Below, piece by piece: positions 1-8,020 of a DNA stretch of 64,000 nt; the first letter of the stretch is position 1, and the number at the start of each line of letters is the position of its first letter. Both the position numbers and the translations under genes were made by a program. The notes under the pieces are model-generated. The model saw nothing but the letters and a program-made list of their open reading frames with translations, made no database searches and was not told the DNA's origin. Source of the DNA: Mycobacterium sp. E1747 (lineage in GTDB: Bacteria > Actinomycetota > Actinomycetes > Mycobacteriales > Mycobacteriaceae); contig NZ_LZJI01000186.1 in assembly GCF_001667775.1 (NCBI RefSeq), positions 1-64,000 of the forward strand. Direction: 5' to 3'.

Positions 1-130
1 GCTGGTGGTTGCGGTCGACCAGCACCACGCGGGCGTCCGTCCCTGACGTCTCCGTGACCAGCGTGTCGACGAACGCCATGCCCATGGCGCCCGCGCCGAC
101 CACCAGGTAGTCGGCCTCGATGGTGCGCAT
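1..130 (-). CDS. NAD(P)/FAD-binding oxidoreductase, N-terminal fragment
   Basis: Only the first 43 codons lie in the window; the gene runs off the left edge. The N-terminus reads MRTIEADYLVVGAGAMGMAF, a beta strand followed by a GxGxxG dinucleotide-binding loop (VGAGAMG), as in flavin-dependent or NAD(P)-dependent oxidoreductases that begin with a Rossmann fold. An acidic or polar residue after the next strand (VVLVDRN) fits FAD or NAD binding. It lies 20 nt downstream of the TetR gene on the same strand, so the two are probably co-transcribed and this may be part of the TetR regulon. The substrate cannot be told from the fragment. Confidence 0.75.
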   Translation of the reverse strand, partial: MRTIEADYLVVGAGAMGMAFVDTLVTETSGTDARVVLVDRNHQ

Positions 131-150
131 ACGCCTGAAGGCTAGCGCGC

Positions 151-723
151 TCAGCCGATGTCGGCCGCCGCCGCGCGGAGGTCATCGAGGGCCTTGCGGG
201 CCAGTTCGGCCAAGTCCCGGTCCTCGTCCGCGGCGAGCCATTCGGCGTAGGCCTCCTTGAACGCCAGCACGCCCAGCTCGGCCGCCAGCGCCGCCGCCCG
301 GTCCGGCACACCCCGCGCGCGCAACGCGTCCGCCATAGCCGCGGCGAGGCCGACCCGTTTGAGAGCGTCGCGCTCCTGCAGCTCGGTGCTGCTGGCGATG
401 ACGGCCTGCAGCCGGGGACCCAGCTCGCGATTGAACGGCGTCATCGGCCCGGCCGCCCGCTGCAGCCCGGCGGCGACCGCGGCGAGCGGGCTCGCGTCCG
501 GGGGCACCGACGCGATGCCGTCAGTCAGGAGTCGAGCGAGGGTCTCCTGACCGGCCGCCAGCACCTCCCGCTTGTCGGGGAAGTAGCGGAAGAAGGTGCT
601 CTTCGTCAGGCCGGCCTCATCGGCGATCTCGGCCACGGTGGTCCGGTCGTAACCCTGCTCGGCGAACAGTTGGAGGGCGGCGACGACCAACCGGGCGCGC
701 GCATCCGGTTCCCAGCGGGGCAT
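151..723 (-). CDS. TetR/AcrR family transcriptional regulator
   Basis: A 190-residue one-domain repressor of normal TetR length. The N-terminal helix-turn-helix is clear: ARLVVAALQLFAEQGYDRTT, then VAEIADEAGLTKSTFFRYFP, ending in the typical YFPDKREVL. The C-terminal ligand domain gives no hint of the ligand. A start 23 codons further upstream is open in frame but would run through the two operator palindromes, so the internal ATG before PRWEPDARARL was chosen. It diverges from an NmrA/SDR-type gene and precedes a flavoprotein gene; it probably represses itself and both neighbours through the operators in the 83-bp divergent spacer. Confidence 0.9.
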   Translation of the reverse strand: MPRWEPDARARLVVAALQLFAEQGYDRTTVAEIADEAGLTKSTFFRYFPDKREVLAAGQETLARLLTDGIASVPPDASPLAAVAAGLQRAAGPMTPFNRELGPRLQAVIASSTELQERDALKRVGLAAAMADALRARGVPDRAAALAAELGVLAFKEAYAEWLAADEDRDLAELARKALDDLRAAAADIG

Positions 724-737
724 CCGGTCATCGTAGC

Positions 738-757
738 GATGGGACGTTTGTCCCATC
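738..757. promoter_or_regulatory. Candidate TetR operator 1
   Basis: GATGGGACGTTTGTCCCATC is a perfect 8+4+8 inverted repeat. It starts 15 bp upstream of the chosen TetR start codon. A second copy with one changed base lies with its centre 33 bp away, about three helical turns, so two dimers could sit on the same DNA face. This is a typical TetR auto-operator layout. Confidence 0.75.
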
Positions 758-770
758 ACTCTGCTAGCGT

Positions 771-790
771 GATGAGACACAAGTCCCATC
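771..790. promoter_or_regulatory. Candidate TetR operator 2
   Basis: GATGAGACACAAGTCCCATC repeats the 8+4+8 architecture of the neighbouring operator with one mismatch between its arms. It ends 5 bp before the GAGGAG ribosome-binding site of the rightward gene, so a bound repressor would cover the transcription start region of that gene. Confidence 0.7.
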
Positions 791-806
791 ACTCGAGGAG
801 ATGCTC

Positions 807-1685
807 ATGCGCGTTTTCGTCACCGGCGCCACCGGCGGGATCGGTTCGGCCGTGGTGCCCGAGCTCATCGGCGCGGGCCACGAGGTCCTGGCGCTGACCC
901 GATCCGACGCGTCGGCGCGGGCCGCCAAGTCCCTGGGGGCCGACGTGCTACCCGGCGATCTTGACGACCCGGAGAGCCTGCGCGCGGGCGCCATGGACTC
1001 CGACGGAGTCGTTCACCTCGCCTTCCTGCACTTCAGCGATTTCGAGAGGGCGGTTGCCCAGGAGGCGGCCGCCGTCGAGGCGTTCGGCGCCGCGCTGGAC
1101 GGGACGGGCAAGCCGTTCGTGATGGCCTCGGGCACGCCCCCCATTCCCGGCCGCGCGTCCACCGAGCGCGACACGATACCGGTCGAGGGTCCCGTCGGCG
1201 GGCGCGGCCGCAACGCGCAGGCCGCCCTGGACCTGGCGGCCCGAGGCGTCCGCTCCGCGGTGGTCCGCCTCCCCCGCTCCGTCCATCGGGCGGGCGGGCC
1301 CTGTGGCTTCGCCTCGCTGCTCGTCGAGGCCGCCCGTCGAACCGGCGTGTCCGGATACGTCGGCGACGGCGCCCAGCGCTGGCCCGCCGTGCACGTTCTC
1401 GACGCCGCCCGCCTGTTCCGCGTGGTGCTCGAGGAGGCGACCCCCGGGACGGTGGCGCATGCCGTCGGGGACGAGGGCGACCCGATGCGCGCGCTCGCCG
1501 AGACCATCGGCCGCCAGCTCGATCTCCCCGCGGCGTCGGTTCCGGCGGAGCATTTCGGGTTCGCCGGCGCGATCTTCGCCCTGGACCAGCCCGCCTCGAG
1601 CGAGCTGACGCAGGAAAGGTTCGGCTGGCACCCCACGCATCCGAGCCTGCTGGCGGACCTGGAGGCCGGCAACTACCCCGGGTGA
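807..1685 (+). CDS. NAD(P)-binding SDR / NmrA-like oxidoreductase
   Basis: A 292-residue protein with an extended or atypical SDR fold. It starts MRVFVTGATGGIG, giving the TGATGGIG nucleotide-binding loop at residues 6-13, and continues with NAD-dependent epimerase/dehydratase-type sequence including a VVRLPRSVH stretch. No SDR active-site YxxxK is evident where it is expected, so it may bind NADP as a sensor-like or isoflavone-reductase-like protein. An ATG lies 6 nt upstream, but GAGGAG would abut that codon, whereas it sits 6 nt before the codon chosen here. It is divergent from the TetR gene and probably controlled by it. Substrate unknown. Confidence 0.85.
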   Translation: MRVFVTGATGGIGSAVVPELIGAGHEVLALTRSDASARAAKSLGADVLPGDLDDPESLRAGAMDSDGVVHLAFLHFSDFERAVAQEAAAVEAFGAALDGTGKPFVMASGTPPIPGRASTERDTIPVEGPVGGRGRNAQAALDLAARGVRSAVVRLPRSVHRAGGPCGFASLLVEAARRTGVSGYVGDGAQRWPAVHVLDAARLFRVVLEEATPGTVAHAVGDEGDPMRALAETIGRQLDLPAASVPAEHFGFAGAIFALDQPASSELTQERFGWHPTHPSLLADLEAGNYPG

Positions 1686-1697
1686 GACACCGCGTCC

Positions 1698-1738
1698 TTG
1701 CGACGCCCGGCGGCAGTTACTAGGATATCCAAGTATCC
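1698..1738 (+). promoter_or_regulatory. Promoter of the mmsA operon with overlapping 18-bp palindrome
   Basis: TTGCGA, a 17-bp spacer and TAGGAT form a plausible SigA-type promoter 45 bp before mmsA. The -10 box is inside an 18-bp palindrome, TACTAGGATATCCAAGTA (1718-1735), self-complementary at all but one pair of positions. A repressor bound there would block RNA polymerase. The regulator is not encoded next to it. Confidence 0.6.
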
Positions 1739-1770
1739 GCCTCTCCCGCGCGCACGAACCCGAGGACACC

Positions 1771-3291
1771 ATGACCACACAGATCCCCCACTTCATCGAT
1801 GGGCAGCGCACCGCCGGCCAGTCCACCCGCACCGCCGACGTCTTGAATCCGAGCACCGGCGAGGTGCAGGCGCAGGTGCCGATGGCCACCAACGCCGACG
1901 TCGACGCCGCGGTGGCCTCGGCCGTCGAGGCCCAAAAGGGTTGGGCCGCATGGAATCCGCAACGCCGCGCCCGCGTGATGATGCGTTTTGTCGGTCTGGT
2001 CAACGAGCACATGGACGAGCTCGCCGAGCTGCTGTCGCTCGAGCACGGCAAGACGCTGGCCGACGCGCGGGGCGACGTCCAGCGCGGCGTCGAGGTCATC
2101 GAGTTCGCCATCGGCATCCCCCACCTGCTCAAGGGCGAGTACAGCGAGGGTGCCGGTCCCGGCATCGACGTGTACTCGCTGCGCCAGCCGCTGGGGGTGG
2201 TCGCGGGCATCACCCCGTTCAACTTCCCGGCCATGATCCCGCTGTGGAAGGCCGGGCCGGCCCTGGCGTGCGGGAACGCGTTCGTGCTCAAGCCCAGCGA
2301 GCGTGACCCCTCGGTCCCGGTGCGGCTGGCCGAGCTGTTCCTGGAGGCGGGCCTGCCGCCCGGCGTCTTCCAGGTCGTGCACGGCGACAAGGAGGCCGTC
2401 GACGCCATCCTGCACCACCCCGACATCCAGGCGGTGGGTTTCGTCGGCAGCTCCGACATCGCCCAATACATCTACTCGACGGCCGCGGCCACCGGCAAGC
2501 GGGCGCAGTGCTTCGGCGGCGCCAAGAACCACATGATCGTGATGCCCGACGCGGACCTGGACCAGGCCGTCGACGCGCTGATCGGCGCCGGATACGGCAG
2601 CGCCGGCGAACGGTGCATGGCGATCAGCGTCGCCGTGCCGGTCGGCGAGCAGACCGCGAACCGGCTGCGCGCCAGGCTCGTTGACCGGATCAACAACCTG
2701 CGGGTGGGCCACAGCCTGGACCCCAAAGCCGACTACGGCCCACTGGTCACCGGGGCCGCGCTGGCGCGGGTGCGCGACTACATCGAGCAGGGCGTGGCCG
2801 CCGGCGCGGAGATAGTGATCGACGGGCGCGAACGCGGCAGCGACGACCTGACCTTCGACGACGCCAGCCTTGAGGGCGGATTCTTCATAGGCCCAACGCT
2901 GTTCGACCACGTCACCCCCGACATGTCGATCTACACCGACGAGATCTTCGGGCCGGTGCTGTGCATCGTGCGCGCCCACGATTACGAAGAGGCGCTGCGG
3001 TTGCCCTCGGAGCACGAGTACGGCAACGGCGTGGCGGTCTTCACCCGCGACGGCGACGCCGCCCGCGACTTCGTCTCCCGCGTGCAGGTGGGCATGGTCG
3101 GCGTGAACGTGCCGATCCCGGTTCCGGTGGCCTACCACACCTTCGGCGGTTGGAAGCGCTCCGGTTTCGGCGACCTCAACCAGCATGGCCCCTCGTCCAT
3201 CATCTTCTACACGAAGACCAAGACGGTGACGTCGCGGTGGCCGTCCGGCATCAAGGATGGCGCCGAATTCGTCATCCCCACGATGGATTAG
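1771..3291 (+). CDS. mmsA: CoA-acylating methylmalonate-semialdehyde dehydrogenase
   Basis: MmsA oxidises (S)-methylmalonate semialdehyde with NAD+ and CoA to propionyl-CoA, the last step of valine breakdown; malonate semialdehyde is a second substrate. The 506-residue length fits the family. Aldehyde dehydrogenase hallmarks are visible: TPFNFPAMIPLW in the cofactor domain, the FGGAKNHM loop and the nucleophilic cysteine in GERCMA. The start follows GAGGA at good spacing. It is the first gene of a three-gene operon with fadE9 and mmsB, the same set and order as Rv0753c-Rv0751c. Cytoplasmic. Confidence 0.95.
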   Translation: MTTQIPHFIDGQRTAGQSTRTADVLNPSTGEVQAQVPMATNADVDAAVASAVEAQKGWAAWNPQRRARVMMRFVGLVNEHMDELAELLSLEHGKTLADARGDVQRGVEVIEFAIGIPHLLKGEYSEGAGPGIDVYSLRQPLGVVAGITPFNFPAMIPLWKAGPALACGNAFVLKPSERDPSVPVRLAELFLEAGLPPGVFQVVHGDKEAVDAILHHPDIQAVGFVGSSDIAQYIYSTAAATGKRAQCFGGAKNHMIVMPDADLDQAVDALIGAGYGSAGERCMAISVAVPVGEQTANRLRARLVDRINNLRVGHSLDPKADYGPLVTGAALARVRDYIEQGVAAGAEIVIDGRERGSDDLTFDDASLEGGFFIGPTLFDHVTPDMSIYTDEIFGPVLCIVRAHDYEEALRLPSEHEYGNGVAVFTRDGDAARDFVSRVQVGMVGVNVPIPVPVAYHTFGGWKRSGFGDLNQHGPSSIIFYTKTKTVTSRWPSGIKDGAEFVIPTMD

Positions 3292-3297
3292 GGATCC

Positions 3298-4458
3298 ATG
3301 TTCACCCTGAACGACGACGAGCGGGGCATCAGCGAGACGGCCGCCGCTTTCGCCGCCAAGCGCCTGGCCCCGCACGCCCTGGAATGGGATGCCGCCAAAC
3401 ACTTTCCGACCGATGTGTTGCGCGAGTCCGCCGAGCTCGGCATGGCCGCGATCTACTGCCGCGAGGACGTCGGCGGCAGCGGGCTGCGCCGGCTCGACGG
3501 CGTCCGCATTTTCGAGCAACTGGCCATCGCCGACCCGACCACCGCCGCGTTCCTGTCCATTCACAACATGTGCGCGTGGATGGTCGACACGTTCGGCACC
3601 GCCGAACAGCGCAAGGAATGGGTGCCGCGGCTGGCCGCGATGGACGCCATCGCCAGCTACTGCCTCACCGAGCCGGGCGCGGGGTCGGACGCCAGCGCCC
3701 TGAGCACCCGAGCCGTCCGGCAGGGTGGCGACTACGTGCTCGACGGTGTCAAGCAGTTCATCTCCGGCGCGGGCGCCTCGGATGTCTATGTGGTGATGGC
3801 CAGGACCGGCGGTGAGGGCCCGCGCGGCATCTCGGCCTTTGTCGTCGAAAAGGACGCTCCCGGGCTCAGTTTCGGGGTGCAGGAAGAGAAGATGGGCTGG
3901 CACGCTCAGCCCACCGCGCAGGTGATCCTGGAGGGCGTGCGGGTACCCGCCGACGCCATGCTGGGCGGCGCGGACGGCGAGGGTGCCGGATTCGGCATCG
4001 CGATGAACGGCCTCAACGGCGGCCGGCTCAACATCGCGGCCTGCTCGCTCGGCGGCGCCCAGTCGGCCTTCGACAAGGCGGGCGCCTACGTTCGGGAACG
4101 CGAGGCGTTCGGCAAGGCACTGCTCGACGAGCCGACCATCCGGTTCACCCTGGCCGACATGGCGACCGGGCTGGAAACGTCGCGAATGATGTTGTGGCGG
4201 GCCGCGGATGCGCTGGACAACGGCGACCCCAACAAGGTCGAGCTGTGCGCGATGGCCAAGCGCTACGTCACCGACACCTGCTTCGAGGTGGCCGACAAGG
4301 CCCTACAGCTGCACGGTGGCTATGGCTACCTGCGCGAGTACGGCCTGGAGAAGATCGTTCGCGACCTGCGCGTGCACCGCATCCTGGAGGGCACGAACGA
4401 GATCATGAGGGTGGTCGTCGGCCGGGCCGAGGCCGCGCGAGTGCGGGCGAGCGCGTAG
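3298..4458 (+). CDS. fadE9: Isobutyryl-CoA dehydrogenase (acyl-CoA dehydrogenase)
   Basis: A 386-residue FAD-dependent acyl-CoA dehydrogenase. It carries the family signature CLTEPGAGSDASAL near residue 122, the QLHGGYGYLREYGLEK motif, and HRILEGTNEIM near the C-terminus, whose glutamate is the catalytic base. Its position between mmsA and mmsB points to isobutyryl-CoA, the valine intermediate, as substrate; the product would be methacrylyl-CoA. It begins 6 nt after mmsA, so translation is probably coupled. Electrons would go to ETF. The enoyl-CoA hydratase and 3-hydroxyisobutyryl-CoA hydrolase that act between this enzyme and MmsB are not in the window. Confidence 0.93.
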   Translation: MFTLNDDERGISETAAAFAAKRLAPHALEWDAAKHFPTDVLRESAELGMAAIYCREDVGGSGLRRLDGVRIFEQLAIADPTTAAFLSIHNMCAWMVDTFGTAEQRKEWVPRLAAMDAIASYCLTEPGAGSDASALSTRAVRQGGDYVLDGVKQFISGAGASDVYVVMARTGGEGPRGISAFVVEKDAPGLSFGVQEEKMGWHAQPTAQVILEGVRVPADAMLGGADGEGAGFGIAMNGLNGGRLNIAACSLGGAQSAFDKAGAYVREREAFGKALLDEPTIRFTLADMATGLETSRMMLWRAADALDNGDPNKVELCAMAKRYVTDTCFEVADKALQLHGGYGYLREYGLEKIVRDLRVHRILEGTNEIMRVVVGRAEAARVRASA

Positions 4459-4468
4459 GAGGGTGACC

Positions 4469-5338
4469 ATGACGACCATCGCTTTTCTCGGCCTGGGCAA
4501 CATGGGCGGGCCGATGTCGGTGAACCTGGTGGCCGCCGGCCACACAGTGCGCGGCTTCGACCCGATGCCCGCGGCCGTCGCCGCCGCGGCCGGCAACGGG
4601 GTCAAGACGTTCGACAGCGCCGCCGACGCCGTTGCCGGGGCCGACGTGGTGATCACCATGCTGCCCAACGGCGACCTGGTGAAGCGCTGCTACGCCGAGA
4701 TCCTGCCGGCCGCCCAACCGGGCGTGTTGTTCATCGACAGCTCGACCATTTCGGTCAACGACGCCCGCGAGGTGCACGCGCTCGCGGAGTCGCACGGGGT
4801 GTCGCAGCTGGACGCGCCGGTCTCCGGTGGCGTGAAGGGCGCCGTCGCCGGGACGCTGGCGTTCATGGTGGGCGGCGACGACGACGCACTGGAGCGCGCC
4901 AGGCCCGTGCTGGACGCCATGGCGGGCAAGGTCATTCACTGCGGGGCGGCGGGCGCCGGGCAGGCCGCCAAGGTCTGCAACAACATGGTGCTGGCGGTGC
5001 AGCAGATCGCCATCGGCGAGGCGTTCGTCCTCGCCGAGAAGCTCGGGTTGTCGGCGCAGTCGCTCTTCGACGTCATCACCGGCGCGACCGGCAACTGCTG
5101 GGCCGTGCACACCAACTGCCCGGTGCCGGGACCGGTGCCGACCTCGCCGGCCAACAACGACTTCAAACCGGGTTTCGCGACCGCCCTGATGAACAAGGAC
5201 CTGGGCCTGGCCATGGACGCGGTGGCGTCCACCGGGTCGTCGGCGCCGCTGGGCAAGCACGCCGCCGAGATCTACGCCAAGTTCGCGACGGAGCACGGCG
5301 CCTTGGACTTCAGCGCGGTCATCGAGATGCTGCGCTGA
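4469..5338 (+). CDS. mmsB: 3-hydroxyisobutyrate dehydrogenase
   Basis: Oxidises 3-hydroxyisobutyrate to methylmalonate semialdehyde, the substrate of MmsA. The 289-residue protein opens with the family signature FLGLGNMGGPM, a Rossmann dinucleotide loop, has the substrate-binding DAPVSGGVKGA segment, and the catalytic lysine in GAGQAAKVCNN. A GTG two codons upstream is also possible, but AGGAGGG runs directly into it, whereas the ATG has proper spacing; the ATG was chosen. It ends the valine operon, which thus holds the dehydrogenase steps from isobutyryl-CoA to propionyl-CoA. Confidence 0.94.
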   Translation: MTTIAFLGLGNMGGPMSVNLVAAGHTVRGFDPMPAAVAAAAGNGVKTFDSAADAVAGADVVITMLPNGDLVKRCYAEILPAAQPGVLFIDSSTISVNDAREVHALAESHGVSQLDAPVSGGVKGAVAGTLAFMVGGDDDALERARPVLDAMAGKVIHCGAAGAGQAAKVCNNMVLAVQQIAIGEAFVLAEKLGLSAQSLFDVITGATGNCWAVHTNCPVPGPVPTSPANNDFKPGFATALMNKDLGLAMDAVASTGSSAPLGKHAAEIYAKFATEHGALDFSAVIEMLR

Positions 5339-5357
5339 CGGGCTGGGCCGCCAGCGT

Positions 5358-5390
5358 CGAGCGTGTACTCAGGGCGGAAAATCGCCCGAA
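5358..5390. repeat. Dispersed GGCGGAAAA-TCGCC hairpin element
   Basis: Between the convergent mmsB and MarR genes, GGGCGGAAAATCGCCC (5372-5387) can form a short hairpin followed by GAAAA. The same core with a similar GCGTGT..CTC left flank recurs at the end of the tandem-repeat tract near 32.2 kb. It may act as a weak bidirectional terminator, but the recurrence suggests a dispersed repeat family. The rest of the 108-bp gap shows nothing else. Confidence 0.45.
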
Positions 5391-5446
5391 AAGCCGCCGC
5401 CAGTTCACGTTCGGCGGAGGACAGGCCGCCGGCGCGTCCCCCACCC

Positions 5447-5953
5447 TCAGAAATCGCCGGCGTCGCGGCGCAGCGACTCGATCGATGAAACCAACGCTTG
5501 CGCTTCGCTTTCCGACATCCCGACGTCGGCGAACACCTGCTCGTTGAGCGTGACGGTGGCGTCTTCGACCGTCGAGCGGCCCAGCTCGGTGATCTGCACC
5601 AGCGTGGTGCGCCCGTCGGTCGGATGCGGCACCCGCTGCACCAGCCCGTCGGCCTCCAGCCGGCGGATCGCGTGGGTCACGCTGGTGACGTGGACCTGCA
5701 GCCGGTCGGACGCCTTGGTGATCGGCAGCGCGCCGGTGCGGCTGAACGCCAACAGCCGCAGCAACTCGTAACGGGAGAAGCTCAGGTCGTAGGGACGCAA
5801 CGCCGTTTCGACGCGGGCCAGCAGGATCTGGTGCGCCCGCATCACCGACGTCACCGCCATCATCCCCTGCGCGACGTCGGCCCACCCGGAACGCTCCCAG
5901 TTGTCGCGCGCCGCGGCGATCGGGTCACGCTTCGGCGGTCGTGAGGAAGCCAC
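5447..5953 (-). CDS. MarR family transcriptional regulator
   Basis: A 168-residue winged-helix regulator. The recognition region reads LPITKASDRLQVHVTSVTHA followed by IRRLEADGLVQRVPHPTDGR, the typical MarR wing with its DxR pair. It starts with GTG 6 nt after the aminotransferase stop and is the last gene of the leftward block that begins at sigL. From memory it resembles Rv0737, which in M. tuberculosis directly follows rslA; here four enzyme genes lie in between. It may regulate that cassette in response to a small phenolic or lipid ligand, which is inference only. Confidence 0.9.
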   Translation of the reverse strand: MASSRPPKRDPIAAARDNWERSGWADVAQGMMAVTSVMRAHQILLARVETALRPYDLSFSRYELLRLLAFSRTGALPITKASDRLQVHVTSVTHAIRRLEADGLVQRVPHPTDGRTTLVQITELGRSTVEDATVTLNEQVFADVGMSESEAQALVSSIESLRRDAGDF

Positions 5954-5959
5954 GCCCCT

Positions 5960-7006
5960 TCATACCGCACGTGGCGCGGGGGCGCGGCCTTTCCCCAGCG
6001 CGGACAGCACCGCCAGCGTGGATGCGCGGTTGCCCACGGTGATCCGCGCGCCACCGTCGGGGTAGCAACGCACCCGCGGGCCGCCGCCGGCGAAAACGTC
6101 ATGCCAGGGCCCACCCCTCGGAGGCAGGTACATGAAGTTTGCATGCGCGTCGGTGGTGTAGATCCCCTGTACGCTCAGCCGCATCCGGAGGTAACCGCGT
6201 TCGGCGTTGATCATCCGGACCCGTTCCAGCAGTTGCTGTTCCGCGCCGTAGGACGCGGCGACCGCGAGCAAGCTGGTGATCGCCGCACCGAATGGCAGCT
6301 GATGCGACCACAGCGTGCGGGCCACCTCCCGCGACGCCACCCCGTAGCCGATCCGCAGCCCGGCCAGACCGTACGCCTTGGAAAAGGTACGCACCACCAC
6401 CACGTTGGGAAACCGGGTGACCAACGTCGCCACGTCGATGCGCTGCTTGGGCGCGGTGAACTCGATGTAGGCCTCGTCGAGCAGGACGACGGTGTCGCGC
6501 GGCACGCGACGCAGGAACGCCCACACAGCCGCGACGGGCTCCAGCGTTCCGGTGGGGTTGTGCGGCCGGCACAGCACGACGACCCGGGCCTCCGCGGCGG
6601 CGCGGGCCAGCCCGGCGAGATCGTTGTGGCCGTGCTCGTCGAGGGGGACCGTCCGCGACCTCAGCCGCGCCATCTGCGCGAGGATCGGATAGCCGTCGAA
6701 GGTGGGCGCCGACATCGCGATCGAGTCGCCCGGGACGGTCAGCGCCTGCAGGGCCTGCAGCACGACGCCCGTCGCGCCGGCACCCGGCACCACCGCCTCG
6801 GCGGGAACCCCGATGTGGTCGGCGATCACGGCGCGCAGCTTCTCGGGCAGGAACTCCGGATAGCGGTTGGTGGCGTGCAACGAGCGGATCAACGCCGACC
6901 GTACCGCCGGCAGCGGTGGGAAGGGATTCTCGTTGAGCGACAACGCAAGCGGATCCAGCGCGGTGGGCAACGCGCCGCCGGCGACGGGGCTAGGGGCGGC
7001 CCGCAT
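5960..7006 (-). CDS. PLP-dependent aminotransferase, HisC-like
   Basis: A 348-residue fold-type I class I/II aminotransferase resembling histidinol-phosphate and aromatic aminotransferases. Visible landmarks: LNENPFPP at residues 24-31, N150 in HNPTG, D178 and Y180 in DEAY for the cofactor ring, and K210 in TFSKAYGLAGLRIGYG as the internal aldimine lysine. A long open frame continues upstream through the KAS III gene, but the start was placed at the ATG overlapping the KAS III stop (TGATG), which implies coupled translation. No his genes are near, so it is probably not a histidine enzyme but the amination step of the local pathway. Confidence 0.88.
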   Translation of the reverse strand: MRAAPSPVAGGALPTALDPLALSLNENPFPPLPAVRSALIRSLHATNRYPEFLPEKLRAVIADHIGVPAEAVVPGAGATGVVLQALQALTVPGDSIAMSAPTFDGYPILAQMARLRSRTVPLDEHGHNDLAGLARAAAEARVVVLCRPHNPTGTLEPVAAVWAFLRRVPRDTVVLLDEAYIEFTAPKQRIDVATLVTRFPNVVVVRTFSKAYGLAGLRIGYGVASREVARTLWSHQLPFGAAITSLLAVAASYGAEQQLLERVRMINAERGYLRMRLSVQGIYTTDAHANFMYLPPRGGPWHDVFAGGGPRVRCYPDGGARITVGNRASTLAVLSALGKGRAPAPRAV

Positions 7007-8016
7007 CAGCCCCGCCCGCCCCAGCGCACCGCCGCCGCGCCGGCGAAGTCGCCGGCGTGGGCGAAGGCGGCCATCATGACGACGTCGCCGGCCACCAGCT
7101 GCCCGTCGGCGATCGCGCGGTCGAGATTGATCGGGATCCCGGCGCCGAACAGGTTGCCGCACTGATCGAAAGTGTCCCGATGCCGTTCGGGGGGCAACTC
7201 GAGCGCCTCGCGCCAGTTGCGCAGAAACACCCGGTTCGGCTGGTTGGTGACCAGCAGATCGATCTCCTTGGCCGGCAGGCCTATTCGGTCGCACACCGCC
7301 AGCGCCACCTCGGGAACCTGGCGGTTGCCGCGGGCCAGCACCTTGGTGATCTTGCTCTCGGTGAAGCCGATGCTGCCCTCGCCGGAGCCGGCCTGCCACC
7401 ACTTGCGGGGCGGGTCGAAGGACAGAGTCATCTCACCGGCGTACTCGCCGTAGGTTCGGCACTCGACGTCCAGGATGGGTGATCGGTCGCCCAGCGTGAC
7501 CAGGCCCACCGCCGCGCCGTCGCCGGGCACCGCGGACTGCGCCTTGCGGCGAATGGTCGGCTGATCGAAGAACTGCCCCGCCGCGTTCTGCGCGACGGCG
7601 ATCAGCGCGGTCCGCCCCGCACCGGAGGTCAGCAGTTTGCGAGCCACGTTGAGCGCTAACACGAATGCCGCGCAGCCACCGTTGTTCAGGTCGAGCACCC
7701 AGGACGGCCGCATGCCCAGCCGGTGTGCGATGCCGCCGCCCTGGCCGTAGAACGCCATGTCCGGCACCTGCGTGTGGGTGATGAGCACCTCGGCGCCCTC
7801 GACCGCGTCGTGGCCGTGCCGCTCGATCAGGCCTTGCGCCGCCCGTTCGATCATGTCGATGGAACTCTCGTCCGGCCCGACGTGATGACGAAACTTCGGG
7901 GCGCGGAACATGACGTTCTCACGCAGGTCGTCGGATTCGGCGAATTGCGCGTAGTACTCGGCGCCGATCGGCTTGCCGGGCAGATAGGTGGACACGTCGA
8001 TCAGGCTGACGCTCAT
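7006..8016 (-). CDS. KAS III-like beta-ketoacyl synthase with altered active site
   Basis: A 336-residue thiolase-fold protein of the 3-oxoacyl-ACP synthase III type. C115 in NNGGCAAF sits where FabH has its nucleophile and N288 in GNLFGAGIP matches the catalytic asparagine, but the PHQAN-type motif reads TNQPN (257-261), so the catalytic histidine is asparagine (N258). Such proteins may act as acyltransferases or use another base. It lies 4 nt after the START-like gene and overlaps the aminotransferase by one base. It probably condenses or transfers an acyl group within the pathway; the substrate is unknown. Confidence 0.85.
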   Translation of the reverse strand: MSVSLIDVSTYLPGKPIGAEYYAQFAESDDLRENVMFRAPKFRHHVGPDESSIDMIERAAQGLIERHGHDAVEGAEVLITHTQVPDMAFYGQGGGIAHRLGMRPSWVLDLNNGGCAAFVLALNVARKLLTSGAGRTALIAVAQNAAGQFFDQPTIRRKAQSAVPGDGAAVGLVTLGDRSPILDVECRTYGEYAGEMTLSFDPPRKWWQAGSGEGSIGFTESKITKVLARGNRQVPEVALAVCDRIGLPAKEIDLLVTNQPNRVFLRNWREALELPPERHRDTFDQCGNLFGAGIPINLDRAIADGQLVAGDVVMMAAFAHAGDFAGAAAVRWGGRG

Positions 8017-8020
8017 GGTG

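Noticed and set aside
1720..3903. Open frame of about 730 codons antisense to mmsA and fadE9
   Set aside because: Both sense genes are unmistakable; the antisense protein is a low-complexity His/Gly/Arg product.
5960..7402. Extended 480-codon version of the aminotransferase
   Set aside because: The extra N-terminus lies in another frame of the KAS III gene and is Arg-rich. The ATG overlapping the KAS III stop gives the family length.
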